From Hemicentrotus pulcherrimus (lineage: Eukaryota; Echinodermata; Echinoidea; Camarodonta; Strongylocentrotidae), in the NCBI GenBank assembly GCA_003118195.1, contig BEXV01000158.1, forward strand, positions 76,668-140,667: a stretch of DNA of 64,000 nt, in the 5' to 3' direction. This document shows positions 12,801 through 24,800 of the stretch, one piece after another. Position 1 is the stretch's first letter. Each line of letters begins with the position of its first letter. The translations under genes and the position numbers were made by a program. Below the pieces are notes generated by a model. The model was not told the origin of the DNA. It did no database searches and worked only from the letters and a program-made list of their open reading frames with translations.

Positions 12801-15800
12801 AGACGGTGTACTTATCGACAAAAACACTCTAAATTTACATAGAGATGATACCCACAACGTCTTGTGATATAATATATCATCACACATGTATTGGCAAATA
12901 GCCTATTCGAAATAACAACATTTTCTTTCTACATAGCCACCTTAGTGACATGATTGTACGAGGTTCTACAGACGATATGCCTTAGAATGAAACTCCTGGG
13001 TAAAATTTAAACATAGGAATCATGGGCATGTCTAAATTCAATACAGGCGAGTTTACGCAATCAGGATACAGGGATCCACTTCTTTGATACAGAGTTCAAT
13101 AGCTCGCCTCACCTCGACATACATTTAATTCACAAAATTGAAATTCCATTTCCCCCGGTCGTAAAAGCACGATTTTCCATCGTGCGCCACACCGTGCGTT
13201 CAATACGAGAAAGACGAAACCCAAACACCCTTACATATCTAAATACGGATTAAAGTAAGTAGATTTCACTTACAAAGCCCGCTTCCAATCTTTATTTGAT
13301 AATAATTCGTACGTTTTCTCGCATTCTTCCCCGCTCTTTGCAATTCCACTGATGGCTAGGAATTTCATTAGAATAAATAGTTTCAGCGCAGAGGGACCAT
13401 CAAGAGGTTTCTTTTCCCGCCATGGATACACGGCTGCAACTTGACGTGTGCTCGGATGAAGTGATATCTATTTACCTACAAACACCATAGAGTGTGTTTG
13501 AAGGTAGGAGAATGACAACCCCCCCCCACCCCACTCCTACGCACTATCTGCCAGATTTGATAGAAATGCGCCGTGATATACTGCTTTGCTATCATTTGGA
13601 AGAGAATCCATGCCCAGAATCGTGAAATCCACTCTCAAAAAGTTATTCGACCACCACTTTATAGTGGACTCCACGATGATCTAACAGATGTAATCCCTAA
13701 TTATGACAGTATGAAGAGAGTTGTTGTATTTCTACAATTAAAGTTTCTTTCTTTTCTTGAATAATTAGTGGGTTCTATTAATAAGTTCTTTGTCGTCGTG
13801 CAAATCGAAAAGTCCCTACTGTGACGTATTATCAGTACCAGGGGGATTACTCTTGTTACGGAGTGTATACTAACTCATTTTAATCAAATATTTCAAATAA
13901 GTATATATGTCAAGGGATTGTCATACTTACACGTGTGTAGTAGGGCTAACGTTGATTTTAAGTGCTTCGCTATGCGATTCCATCTTGTTAGCCAGGGTGA
14001 CATTGTTACCAAAGAGACAATACCTAGGCATTTTCTGACCGACAATTCCCGCCACAATCTCTCCTGTGTGCAGTCCAATACGCATCTGTAAACAGCAGAA
14101 ACAGAAAAGACATACAGAAATAGTAAAAACACGTGGATGCAAATGAGGGCATGATAGTGAATGAAATTTTAAAAAATGAAATAAAAAAAAAAAGACCTTG
14201 TTAAACAGCCATAACTAGGATAATCCAGATATCTAGTAATGATACTGGATTTCCAGATTCATTTCGTCAAATATAAAAGGATATTCACATTGGTTGGTTA
14301 TGTAGATTATAAGAATATTTACAAACTACAAGATTAAGATAGGAAACTATGTTTAAGATTGCATAGAACCAACATGAATGTGCAATGAACATCGCACCCT
14401 TTTTCAAACTTTATCGTTATCTAGATAAACCCAATGTTATCTAGTTAGTATAGATGTTACAGTTTTATGACACAGATTCGCTAACTACCTCCTATTTCTT
14501 TTCTAACAGATTCTGTGCAATTATTGAATGTCAATATATACGAGAAGGAAGCTTTCTTTCTCTTTATTTTTTTCATTATGACACTTTGATGACTAAGGAA
14601 TAGAATTGATATGCTGGAGTATTAATATCAACACGTGATGTTAAGAAAAACTAGAAAGTTATAAAGAATCAGTGATTCCTGAAAGTCGTTACATCTCTGG
14701 AGATTTAAAAAAAAAAAATTTCAAGACCCTATCCGAAGAAAATACATCTTTATATAAATGTAAAACTGAATTAATGTAGAATACAATTATAAAGGAACAC
14801 AAAGTATTTGCAGTTTTACTATCGCACAAAAGCAAATTAAAAACCTCATTTCCGCACCCCTCAAAATTACGGGCCAACAGGGTTCAAATTTGCCGAAGAT
14901 ATAGTGACGACATAACATATGGACCCCATCGGCTCACGTATATAGCTGAGGCGATGAGCCGTGCCTAATTAATGCAAAGTCATTGTGAATATGCTTATTC
15001 CACATAGGATGATGTCATCAAGTCGATAGCAATATCTATAGGTCCACACAATGTGACTTTCAAAGCATTGGATTTTAATGTTTTCAGAGAGCTGATACTC
15101 CTCTGACAAACACAAAAATAGCATATAATTGATATTATAGTAATCTCTGGGTTGAAAGCTTTCCGTTGATATATAATTCATCCATTTTATTTTTCAGTTC
15201 GGATATGGTCTTTAAACAGCTCCCGTCAGAAATGGCTGTACAGAAGTGAGCTCATAATTTTTTTTAATGGTTTAATGATAAGTATGCTGGAATGGTTTCG
15301 GTATATGTAGTCACTTGACAACGATGGAGATAACACAGGCTACAGGAATGGCTCAACATACAAAACAATGTTTAGATAAGCATTACGAGCCATTACATAC
15401 GACTCCATAGAGTCATTTTATCTTTAATCAACCATGGCAGATTCTTCCCAGTTCAAGACGCAATGCATTCGGTAGGAATAGGATAAAATGACATAAAAGC
15501 ATCTGTCGAATCTGATTTATCATATTCAATGTCATAGACAGACGTTTTTTAGCATTAGGAAGGATTAAGGTCATCATGCTAGTTTTACTTCTTTTCAGAA
15601 GATTGACGACGACTCATATCACTAACATTATCATGTCTAAAGGATAAAGTCACCGGTCGACGAACAGGCAAGCACTCGTTTTTCTAAAGGTTCATATTCC
15701 CGAGAGTAAGTTTATCCTATATAATGTTCATAATTCCGAAAATCAGTCAGGGTTCGTTGTTGCTGAGGTCTGTTACTCCGAAAAACGATACAGGGTTCTA

Positions 15801-18800
15801 ATTCTGTGAGGAACTGTCTGAATAATGAACCTTCGGAAAAATGATCCCACGGAATAATGAACCTTCGGAAAAATGATCCCACGGAATAATGAACCTTCGG
15901 AAAAATGATCCCACGGAATAATGAACCTTTGGAAAAACACCCTTTCAGAATTTTGTACCTTCGGAAAAACGAACTTTCGGAATAATGAACCCTTGGCAAT
16001 ACAAACTATCAGAATAATGAACCTTCAGAAAAATGAACTTTCGAAATTATGAACCTTCGGAAAAAAGAGGTTTCGGAATTATGAACCTTCGAAACAGTGA
16101 ACCGTCGGAATTATAAATCTCCGGAAAAAAACGAACTATCAGAATAATGAACCTTTGGAAATACGAACTATCAGAATAATGAACTTTCTGAATTTTGAAT
16201 CTTTGGAAAAACGATGAGTTTTAATCATGAACGGTTGGAAAAGCGAATTGTCATAATTTTTTTACCTTGGAAAAAACAAACTGTCAAATTATGAACCTTT
16301 ATAAAAATGAACCCTCGGAATTATGAACTTTAGGAATGACGAACTGTCAGAAAAATAAACCTGCGGAAAAACGAACCGTAATCCTTCGGAAAACGAACCG
16401 TCGGAATTATGAACTTTTGGAAACAAACGAACCGGGACCAGGGGCAATGTATAATCACCAATTCATCAATTCATGCGCTATGTATACTTAAAATATTTTA
16501 TTGATGCCGTATAATTTGATTTAAAAAACCTTCAATGATTTCGAAAATCCTCGGATAAAATTGATAGTCGTTCCCTTAATTCCCCCTGAGAGTCTTCACA
16601 AAGCAACATTACCATAAAGGACAAAATAAGTTTTAATCAAATTTGATTTCCTTATTGCTTCCGTTATGTCTCTGGGCGAAACATCTTTCACCGTGAATTC
16701 TTATAATAATTCAATCAAAAGGGAAATAACAATAATATTAAAATTAGTCATGAATGTTATTGAATTTTTCCAATTGGCACTTTTTCGGAATATTTCCTTT
16801 ATTGTCTAAGGGAAAGGAAACACGAAACTGATTTTGTTTAACGTTTTGTTCCATCAAATTGGACAGCTTGTTTTCTTACACAAGTGAAATTTTCATAATT
16901 GATCGACAAATTATGATTTGCAAGCAATAATCCAGGGGTGTTATAAGAATGGCGACTGGCGTCTGGGAAGTATAGTAGAGGCAATAACGCACCGTACACT
17001 CAGCTCAGGTAGAGTAATGGCCAGGGATACAGAGCCTGTGTACAGGATTAAAGTAAGCCGATATTAAATCTACCGCAATAACGCATCTTCACACGTTGCC
17101 AATTTAATCCCATCTCTTATCTCTTCACGCTAGGTAGAATCCATAATTAAAAGATGGCATTTTTCACAAGCTGAGATGTAAAGGTTGCCGTAGGCATGGT
17201 GGGAATGGGCGGTAAAAGCTTCATAATGAATTATTCAATATTAATGTATCTGTGGGAAGAACAGTGTTTACCAAGAAATTGATTTAAAAGGCACATGCAA
17301 AGCTTTGCTAGCTTGTTACATTTTCATTCATTATTTATGGCTAAATTCATTTGGTTAAAAAATAAAGCACATAAAACCAGTACCCACACATCTCTATTTC
17401 TACTGATATATAGAGAAGGGGATAGAACGAGAAGAGAGAAAGAGGGAAAGGAAGGAGGTGGTGCGATACAGTGCCAGCAAGAGGAAGTGAAAGAGTGAGG
17501 ATGAGAGAGTCAGAGAGGGAGAGAGAGGAGGGGGTGGAGGGATATAGTGCCAGCAAGAGGAAGTGAAAGAGTGAGGATGAGAGAGTCAGAGAGGGAGAGA
17601 GAGGAGGGGGTGGAGGGATATAGTACCAGCAAGAGGAAGTGAAAGAGTGAGGATGAGAGAGTCAGAGAGGGAGAGAGAGAAGGGGGTGGAGGGATATAGT
17701 GCCAGCAAGAGGAAGTGAAAGAGTGAGGATGAGAGAGTCAGAGAGGGAGAGAGAGAAGGGGGTGGAGGGATATAGTGCCAGCAAGAGGAAGTGAAAGAGT
17801 GAGGATGAGAGAGTCAGAGAGGGAGAGAGAGAAGGGGGTGGAGGGATATAGTGCCAGCAAGAGGAAGTGAAAGAGTGAGGATGAGAGAGTCAGAGAGGGA
17901 GAGAGAGAAGGGGGTGGAGGGATATAGTGCCAGCAAGAGGAAGTGAAAGAGTGAGGATGAGAGAGTCAGAGAGGGAGAGAGAGGAGGGGGTGGAGGGATA
18001 TAGTGCCAGCAAGAGGAAGTGAAAGAGTGAGGATGAGAGAGTCAGAGAGGGAGAGAGAGGAGGGGGTGGAGGGATATAGTACCAGCAAGAGGAAGTGAAA
18101 GAGTGAGGATGAGAGAGTCAGAGAGGGAGAGAGAGAAGGGGGATGGAGGGAAAGAGCAGTGTAGAGCAGTGGCTTCGTAACCGGGAGGATCATGGTTAGA
18201 ATCCAAGTCAATGCGCTAGTGTCCTTTAATAAAGTATTATTCCTCAGTATCTAGTCCCTCCGAAAGGAAATAAAGTCGTCGGTCTTATGATTTCTAACTT
18301 ACAAGCATACACATCACATAATTTCTTAGTAGTCAGGTATTAACACAGGAGCCATCATTTACCGATTGATGGTAGGAATATGGACAATGTCGGAAAAATG
18401 GGATGTGTTACGAAATAGATGCCAACTTTCTTCCAGGAAATATATCCATATTGATGAAGAGTCTCTCGCGTTTTTATTCGGGACAGCACGATTTGCAATT
18501 TTAGATTTGATGATTGTTTGCGGCGAAGGAGGCGAGTAATGAGGTAAAACAAATGAAATGGAGTGGACTCGTGATGAAGCATTAATCAAGGCTTCCATTT
18601 TGAGACAGGGATTCATTCCTTGTCACGATCTTACGCATGGGCTGTACTTACGCGCCATTTAAGATGGATACTTATTTCTTACAGGCCAGGATCTGTCTAA
18701 GATTACGAAACCAAGAAGTAATGTGATGTCATAGAGATTCCACAGTACCTACAAACCATGAACCACAGGCAAGAAGGCGTATTCAGAACGCGTAAAGACT

Positions 18801-21800
18801 CCTCACCGCAGCCTTCATTTGGTGTAGTAGGACGACGGTATATAGACCTTTTATTACTTTATTCGGACAACCGCTCATTTTTATCATCCTTTGCAACGGT
18901 GTTAGGATCAAAATGATTGTTATGAAACCAATAGGTATTACCAGGATTTCGTCTTCATTAGATAGAGAATGGTTTAGAGTCTTTGTACGCATTTCGACAT
19001 GACGAAGAGTTCCACATACAGAGACATTACCTTATCGCCTTTAGCAGGGCATTTTAGGGTGTAAACGAAACATGATTATCTGTCTGATATAGGTTCAACA
19101 TTATGTTTTCAAAGCTTTTTGTTATTTTCAGTCAGAGGTCTTTTGGAGATGTTTTCAGTAAACCAAAGTGATTAAATGCATTCTAACAATGCGATTATCT
19201 TTAAGATCTGGTAAGGTTTATACAGGTTTCTGAGTATTAACATTAACAAAACCTAATAATGTTCTCACAGTGAAATTCTCGTTACAACTTGCGTTTGACC
19301 AAACTAGCATGAACTAACTGAAAAAAGAGCTTTTACGGTAAATCCAAAGAATTGTTATCATCATCATCAAAATCACCATCATCATCACCATCACCATTAT
19401 CACAATCGACACCTTCAGCATCATCATAACCTTCATGATTTATAATCACAACCATAGTCAACGCCATCAATATATGCATCATCAGATATCATCAAATTTA
19501 CGACATTTATGACGACTCAATATTTAAACGCCTTATCATTTTATTTGATACTTAAAAAAACCTTCCGTTGTTATATATTAAGCTTGATTGAAAACCACTT
19601 AAAGACAATGGTTAACAATTTTTTGGACGGTTAAAAACGAGAAATACGGTATTCACGTTGCAATACGAGTGAAATTTTGAGCTCTACATATTAGAGTGAA
19701 TAATTATAGTACATGTATGATGATCACGCTACTTCCCACTTTTAAATAAAATCCGCCTTGTTGTAATCAATTTATTAAGTGGGGTATTTTTAATATCTGT
19801 TTATTTCAATTGTAAAGTAATGATACTTTAAACGAATTGTGTATCTTATGGATAGTTCTGCTTCTACTGAATCCAGACAGTACCATGACCTAAGATTTCA
19901 GTAAGAAAAGAGTTGATACTGAATTTTCCATTAGACCTGGGGGTGTTTCACAAAGATCCTAAGTCGAACTTAACTCTAAGTTGGACTTTAACATTATGGA
20001 TAGCAATTTCTAGCCTTGAAATAAAATATATTAAAAAGCAGAAAATCAAATCAAGTCCAACGAAGTGATAAGTTCAACTTAGGATTTTTGTGAAACACCC
20101 TCTCCCTCCTGGACACATATAATATATTAAAACAAAAACAAAAACATGCACACACACACACACACACGCACACACGTCCACCGGCTTTTCCTCCTGCAAA
20201 AATAACACTAAAAAAGTGCCCTATATAAAAGGGCGTCAAATTTTCAACAATTTTACAGGGTTTTTGAAAATATTGAAGAGTTAATGAAAAACTGCTTACC
20301 CTGAGTGCGTTGCCCTGATGTGACTTTACAGCCGCTGCAGCCTCCATCATTTTAATCGCCATCTTTGCAGCTAATTGCGCGTGCGTGTTGGAAGATTTGT
20401 GAAGTCCTGAGGCAACGCAGTACGCGTCACCAATCGTTTCCACCTACGAGAGAGAGAGAACGAGAGAAAGCGAGAGAGAGGGGAGAGAGACAGCGAGAGG
20501 AAGAAAGAGAGAGAGAGAGAGGTTCCATTTAATTTTGATATAATATATTTATAGTCATATCGATATTTTCCGTTTTTTTTTCATCTCTAAATTACGGTGC
20601 TTACATCAATTCAACTCGCCAGAAATAGGCTCATATTTGCGGGGTCAGTGGAGTATGAGCCTTACACTAGGCCTTACTCCTAATCGCCTCCACAATGCAA
20701 CAAAGGTGATGTCACTAAGTTTTTTGTTTACTTTTACCTTTCTAGTTTTTACTTAAGCCATTCACAACAATAATTTTGTTTGCCCAGGGAAGCCTCATCA
20801 ACTTCAATGGCTATTCTTCCTGAGGGTTCTGGAATCATTATCACCCCACCAATATCCAGATACATATTACCACCTTGGTCGAGAATAGCAAACGTGGATT
20901 CGAACCCTTAACCCTAGGGATGAGAGGCACATAAATGAACCACAATGTCACGACACCTCCACACAATCATTCACAACTTCTGGATTAGATAACCCCTTAA
21001 AGGGACTGGGTAACATTGTTGAAGGTTCATGAAAAAAATTGCTTAATTTTTGTATAAAATGTTACTTACTATATTCTTCTACTGTACTAACCCTCTGACA
21101 GGCAAAAAATCCTGAAAAAATTCTCAAACCACGCAGATATCTATGGTTTTTTTTTTAAGGCGTCGATGTGAGGAACCCTCTAACTGTGATTAACAGTAAA
21201 TTCCCCCAACCATTTTTGAATTTTCCCAACCGTTTTTCCATGAAAAAAAGACATAAAGCAGGCTATAAAAAAATCTGTCAACACTTAAATGTCTGGAATT
21301 GAATGCAGAGCCATTTTATTGCTTTGTGAGATTTCCATTCACCTAAAATGTTACTAAATTGTTCTATAGATCTAGATCTAGACCTAGTTGGGAGAATTAA
21401 GGAATCGATNCCAGATACATATTACCACCTTGGTCGAGAATAGCAAACGTGGATTCGAACCCTTAACCCTAGGGATGAGAGGCACATGAATGAACCACAA
21501 TGTCACGACACCTCCACACAGTCATTCACAACATCTGGATTAGATAACCCCTTAAACATGATGCGGTGTTTCTTTAACGCTACTTTTAGAATGAAATTAT
21601 ATCACAAAATGAAAGAAAATATTAAAATATTACTCCAAACAACTTTTCTTCCTAAAAATAATGATCGACGAGAATGAGGATGAGGATGGGTATATGCCTG
21701 TAATAACGGTGAGTGTGTTTTCATATATGACTGCTTGATATATTGTAGATCATCAGTTCCCCCAGGCACTGCTCATTTCTCTGGTATGTTCCCCACAATT

Positions 21801-24800
21801 ATGCATACCTTTCTATGGAGACAAACTGAGCTCAGTCTTAACCTCATTCATCTGGATGAAATATTACCACAAAAAGGGCACGGGTTGCCCGAAGACCGGA
21901 AAAATGATCGATTGGAACATTGTAATATATGTCATTTCTCACCAATGATCATGCTAATGAACGTTGATAGGTGAATCTTCAGCATGGTAATGTCTCAAGT
22001 AGGTCTTCAGGAGACAATACAGAAATTAGACCACGCGGACTTACTTTGGTAACCTAGCTAACGGCTACTGTCAAGAATCTTGAAATATATTTCATGAATA
22101 ATCGAAAGTCAGTGAACTGGAATTAGGGCAGAAGATCTCGGAGAGGGTGACGACTGAGAGGCTCGTGATCAGTATATCGATTGAAGGACGATAATTGATG
22201 AGCCCATTGCGCTTGTAAATCAGGTCCTTGGAGGGAGAGAGTATTGCATTCAATGAATGGTTTTAAAGGAAAGGGATATCACTGTAGTTCAAAAGAATAT
22301 CCTCGCCTATCTTTGAACAGGTTACAAATAAAAATTATATGTTTGTATAATTCAATAATTATATTAGACTTCTTTTCTTAGTATTTGTTTTTCTTTTCAT
22401 CAGATAATGAGTAGGAACATTTGTCATAAACTTATGGAAGAGCAATTTCTTCTTGCCAAACATCTAGTTTGGGAAAACTTCCAGGTAAGCCTACTGATGT
22501 GTCGTAAAAGGTGAGAAAAAATAATAAAGATTGATTCCTTGTGAGTACTAAATAAACAAAAATACACATGAAAACTAACGTTGTATTGATCAGTTCGTGT
22601 TTGTCATAAATTGTAAAAGGCTATGACGATTATTTACTTTAACTGTTCCAGGGTACATGATAACTTCTTATCAGGAATCGTAGCTATAGAGCAAGATTTT
22701 GATTTAAGAAAATTAGAAACTTCCCAAACTATGTTCAACAGTTCAGAAACATACATATACAATAACGCCATCAATCATTGCTTACACTGCATTTCCCCGT
22801 CAAAGTATCAAGGACAATGCCTCCACGTCCTTCGGTATCGCATCGCCCGAAACTTTGATGAGCTACCATGAACCGAGGCGCTCATTAGCATTCCAGGAAA
22901 TGCCCTCTTCTCGAGTAAAGAGTGTCAGTGAAGATTCATGTTTTGCTAGAGGACATCACTGAAGTGCCGCCGTTGGAATTTGAACTATACCCAACTGACC
23001 CACATTCAGGTAATGGCATCCATCAGACTAGACACTTTGCATAATTAACAACATGTGCATTAAGAATACATGGAAACAATTAATAATGTAGCATAGGTTT
23101 AACAAATATGTGCCCCTATAGGATTCTCCTTTGGGATTAAGTGTTTCTTCAGCAACATTGTACTGCGGACAAGTCATCTGATAAGGGTCCCGTCTTATAA
23201 AGAGTTGATATCAATCGTAACTCTTTAAATGACGGGGCCAAGAACATGTTAGTTCCGGATGTGAACAGATCATATGACGCCAGAGTTCTTTAGGATGGAC
23301 TTAAGCTGTGCAGTGGGCAGTGTCATAATGACCAATCAATGACTGTAACAGATTACATTTCAATCATATAATGGTTTCATTACTTCCTGTTTAAAACGAC
23401 TAATTAAAGTAGTTATGCTTCAAAGACAAAAGCATGATGATGGTGTGTTTGGGTCTCATGGTAAAACGTGTACTGTCTACGGGGCTTAGTTTGTCTTTTT
23501 CTTCTTAAAGAAAACTTCGTGAAATTTAAATTACCGCTTTAAAAAACCTACTCTTCAGCGGAAAAAATTGCTCTCAGTCTCCTGTTATTTCCGTTCTTTC
23601 AATGTCGTTTTCTCTTTTGTCTACTGTTATTCTCTTTACATTCCCAGTCTTTATTCTATATCTCTCTCTGTTGTTGTCCGTCCGCTTTTCGGAGATCAGC
23701 GAGTTTATCGCATTCGAAGTAGAAGGCTGCTGTAAATATGTTATAAAATCCTTAGTTGTAAGTTTTGGAGTGCAGGCGATGGGCATGAATTTTGTAAAGA
23801 TAGTGAAGTGTCATCTTTAAAATAGAATCATTGACAGTGGAGGGAAGGTATGGATCATAGAGCAAGAGAATAGCGCAAGTCAGATGGGAAGGGTCCTGGG
23901 TGTTGAGCAGTGGCGATATTGGGAGACAATCATGCGTGTTATCAGACAAATGAGATAATTTTGTGAGGTATATTTTTAATCCAATGAGAAAGTGATTAAA
24001 CTATACATCGTGTCTTCAAAATCTGTCACTTTTATACATCTCTCCCGCTCCTCTGCATTCCTGTTTTAATCACCTTGATACATTGTACATATTGATAAGT
24101 CCTTCCTGTGTAATTTAAAATGCATTTTATATATTTAATTGATAATTTCAAACCTCTGTCACATCGCCGAAGTACTAATGTAATTATTTTGTCTTTTTGT
24201 TGTCAGTCTCGCGTCGATAAAATGAGTGTGACTGGAGTATGACCAATGAAAGGGCGAGATGGGAAACCCATCGATCGAACCAGGCACCCAAATACCTAAA
24301 TTATTCAGGAAATGGAATGATCGAAGACAAATTACACACAAACTTGCATAGAAGTTTATGTTGCGTGTCGAGGCGGAAGGTTGATACTCACTCTGGACAA
24401 TTAGTTTTTAGGTGATTAGATAAAAAGAATTCGTTTCATTTTATCTGAGCTTCATGGCATTGATGGCGTTGAACCCACTGTTTATTTACATTCATTTATT
24501 CATGGTTAACTCTTTCGAGACAATCATTCCACATATCGTTTGATTCGAGCATAAAAATATGCCAGATGCATAAGTAGAAAGGGCAAACAGTTTTGCACAC
24601 ACTGCATTCATTTTTGTTTCATGACTATATTGCTTTTGATGCAAGAAATCTAAAAAGGAAAAATAACATTCAAATCTCTTGAATTGGCAACACGTTGAGA
24701 GATTCAAAATGATTGTGTTTTTGATTAAAAAAAATTATTTTTCCCTTTCCGACAACACTCTTCCCAATGTATATTACTTTCAGGTACATTGTATTTATTT

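Larger units (their letters stand above)
9875..13930 (-). other. Intron G-H of the cyclase gene, 4056 bp
   Basis: GT...AG intron. It holds repeat R1 copy 2 (10650-10750), a tRNA-derived SINE (12157-12390), an ATT/ATC microsatellite (12503-12542), a perfect 7-bp inverted repeat GCACGAT/ATCGTGC (13167-13185) and a C-rich run near 13519-13534. The rest is AT-rich with no visible feature. Confidence 0.9.
14086..20299 (-). other. Intron F-G of the cyclase gene, 6214 bp
   Basis: GT...AG intron. It is the most repeat-dense intron: a degenerate 32-bp satellite (15790-16432), a 76-bp minisatellite (17469-18152), a SINE (18153-18290), an ATC/ACC microsatellite (19356-19427), a foldback element (19941-20100) and a CA repeat (20149-20176). 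Nothing else is visible between 14086 and 15780. Confidence 0.92.

Noticed and set aside
15712..15999. 95-codon minus frame rich in Phe and Ser
   Set aside because: Translation of the 32-bp satellite; no homology and not preserved across the rest of the array.
17469..18152. CRISPR-like array
   Set aside because: Head-to-tail identical units with no variable spacers, in an animal intron; this is a minisatellite.
18162..18204. tRNA gene
   Set aside because: A/B-box-like motifs are present but no cloverleaf or acceptor stem can be drawn; fits a tRNA-derived SINE.
17966..18211. 81-codon minus frame of Leu/Ser/Pro repeats
   Set aside because: Translation of the 76-bp polypurine minisatellite, whose period is not a multiple of three.
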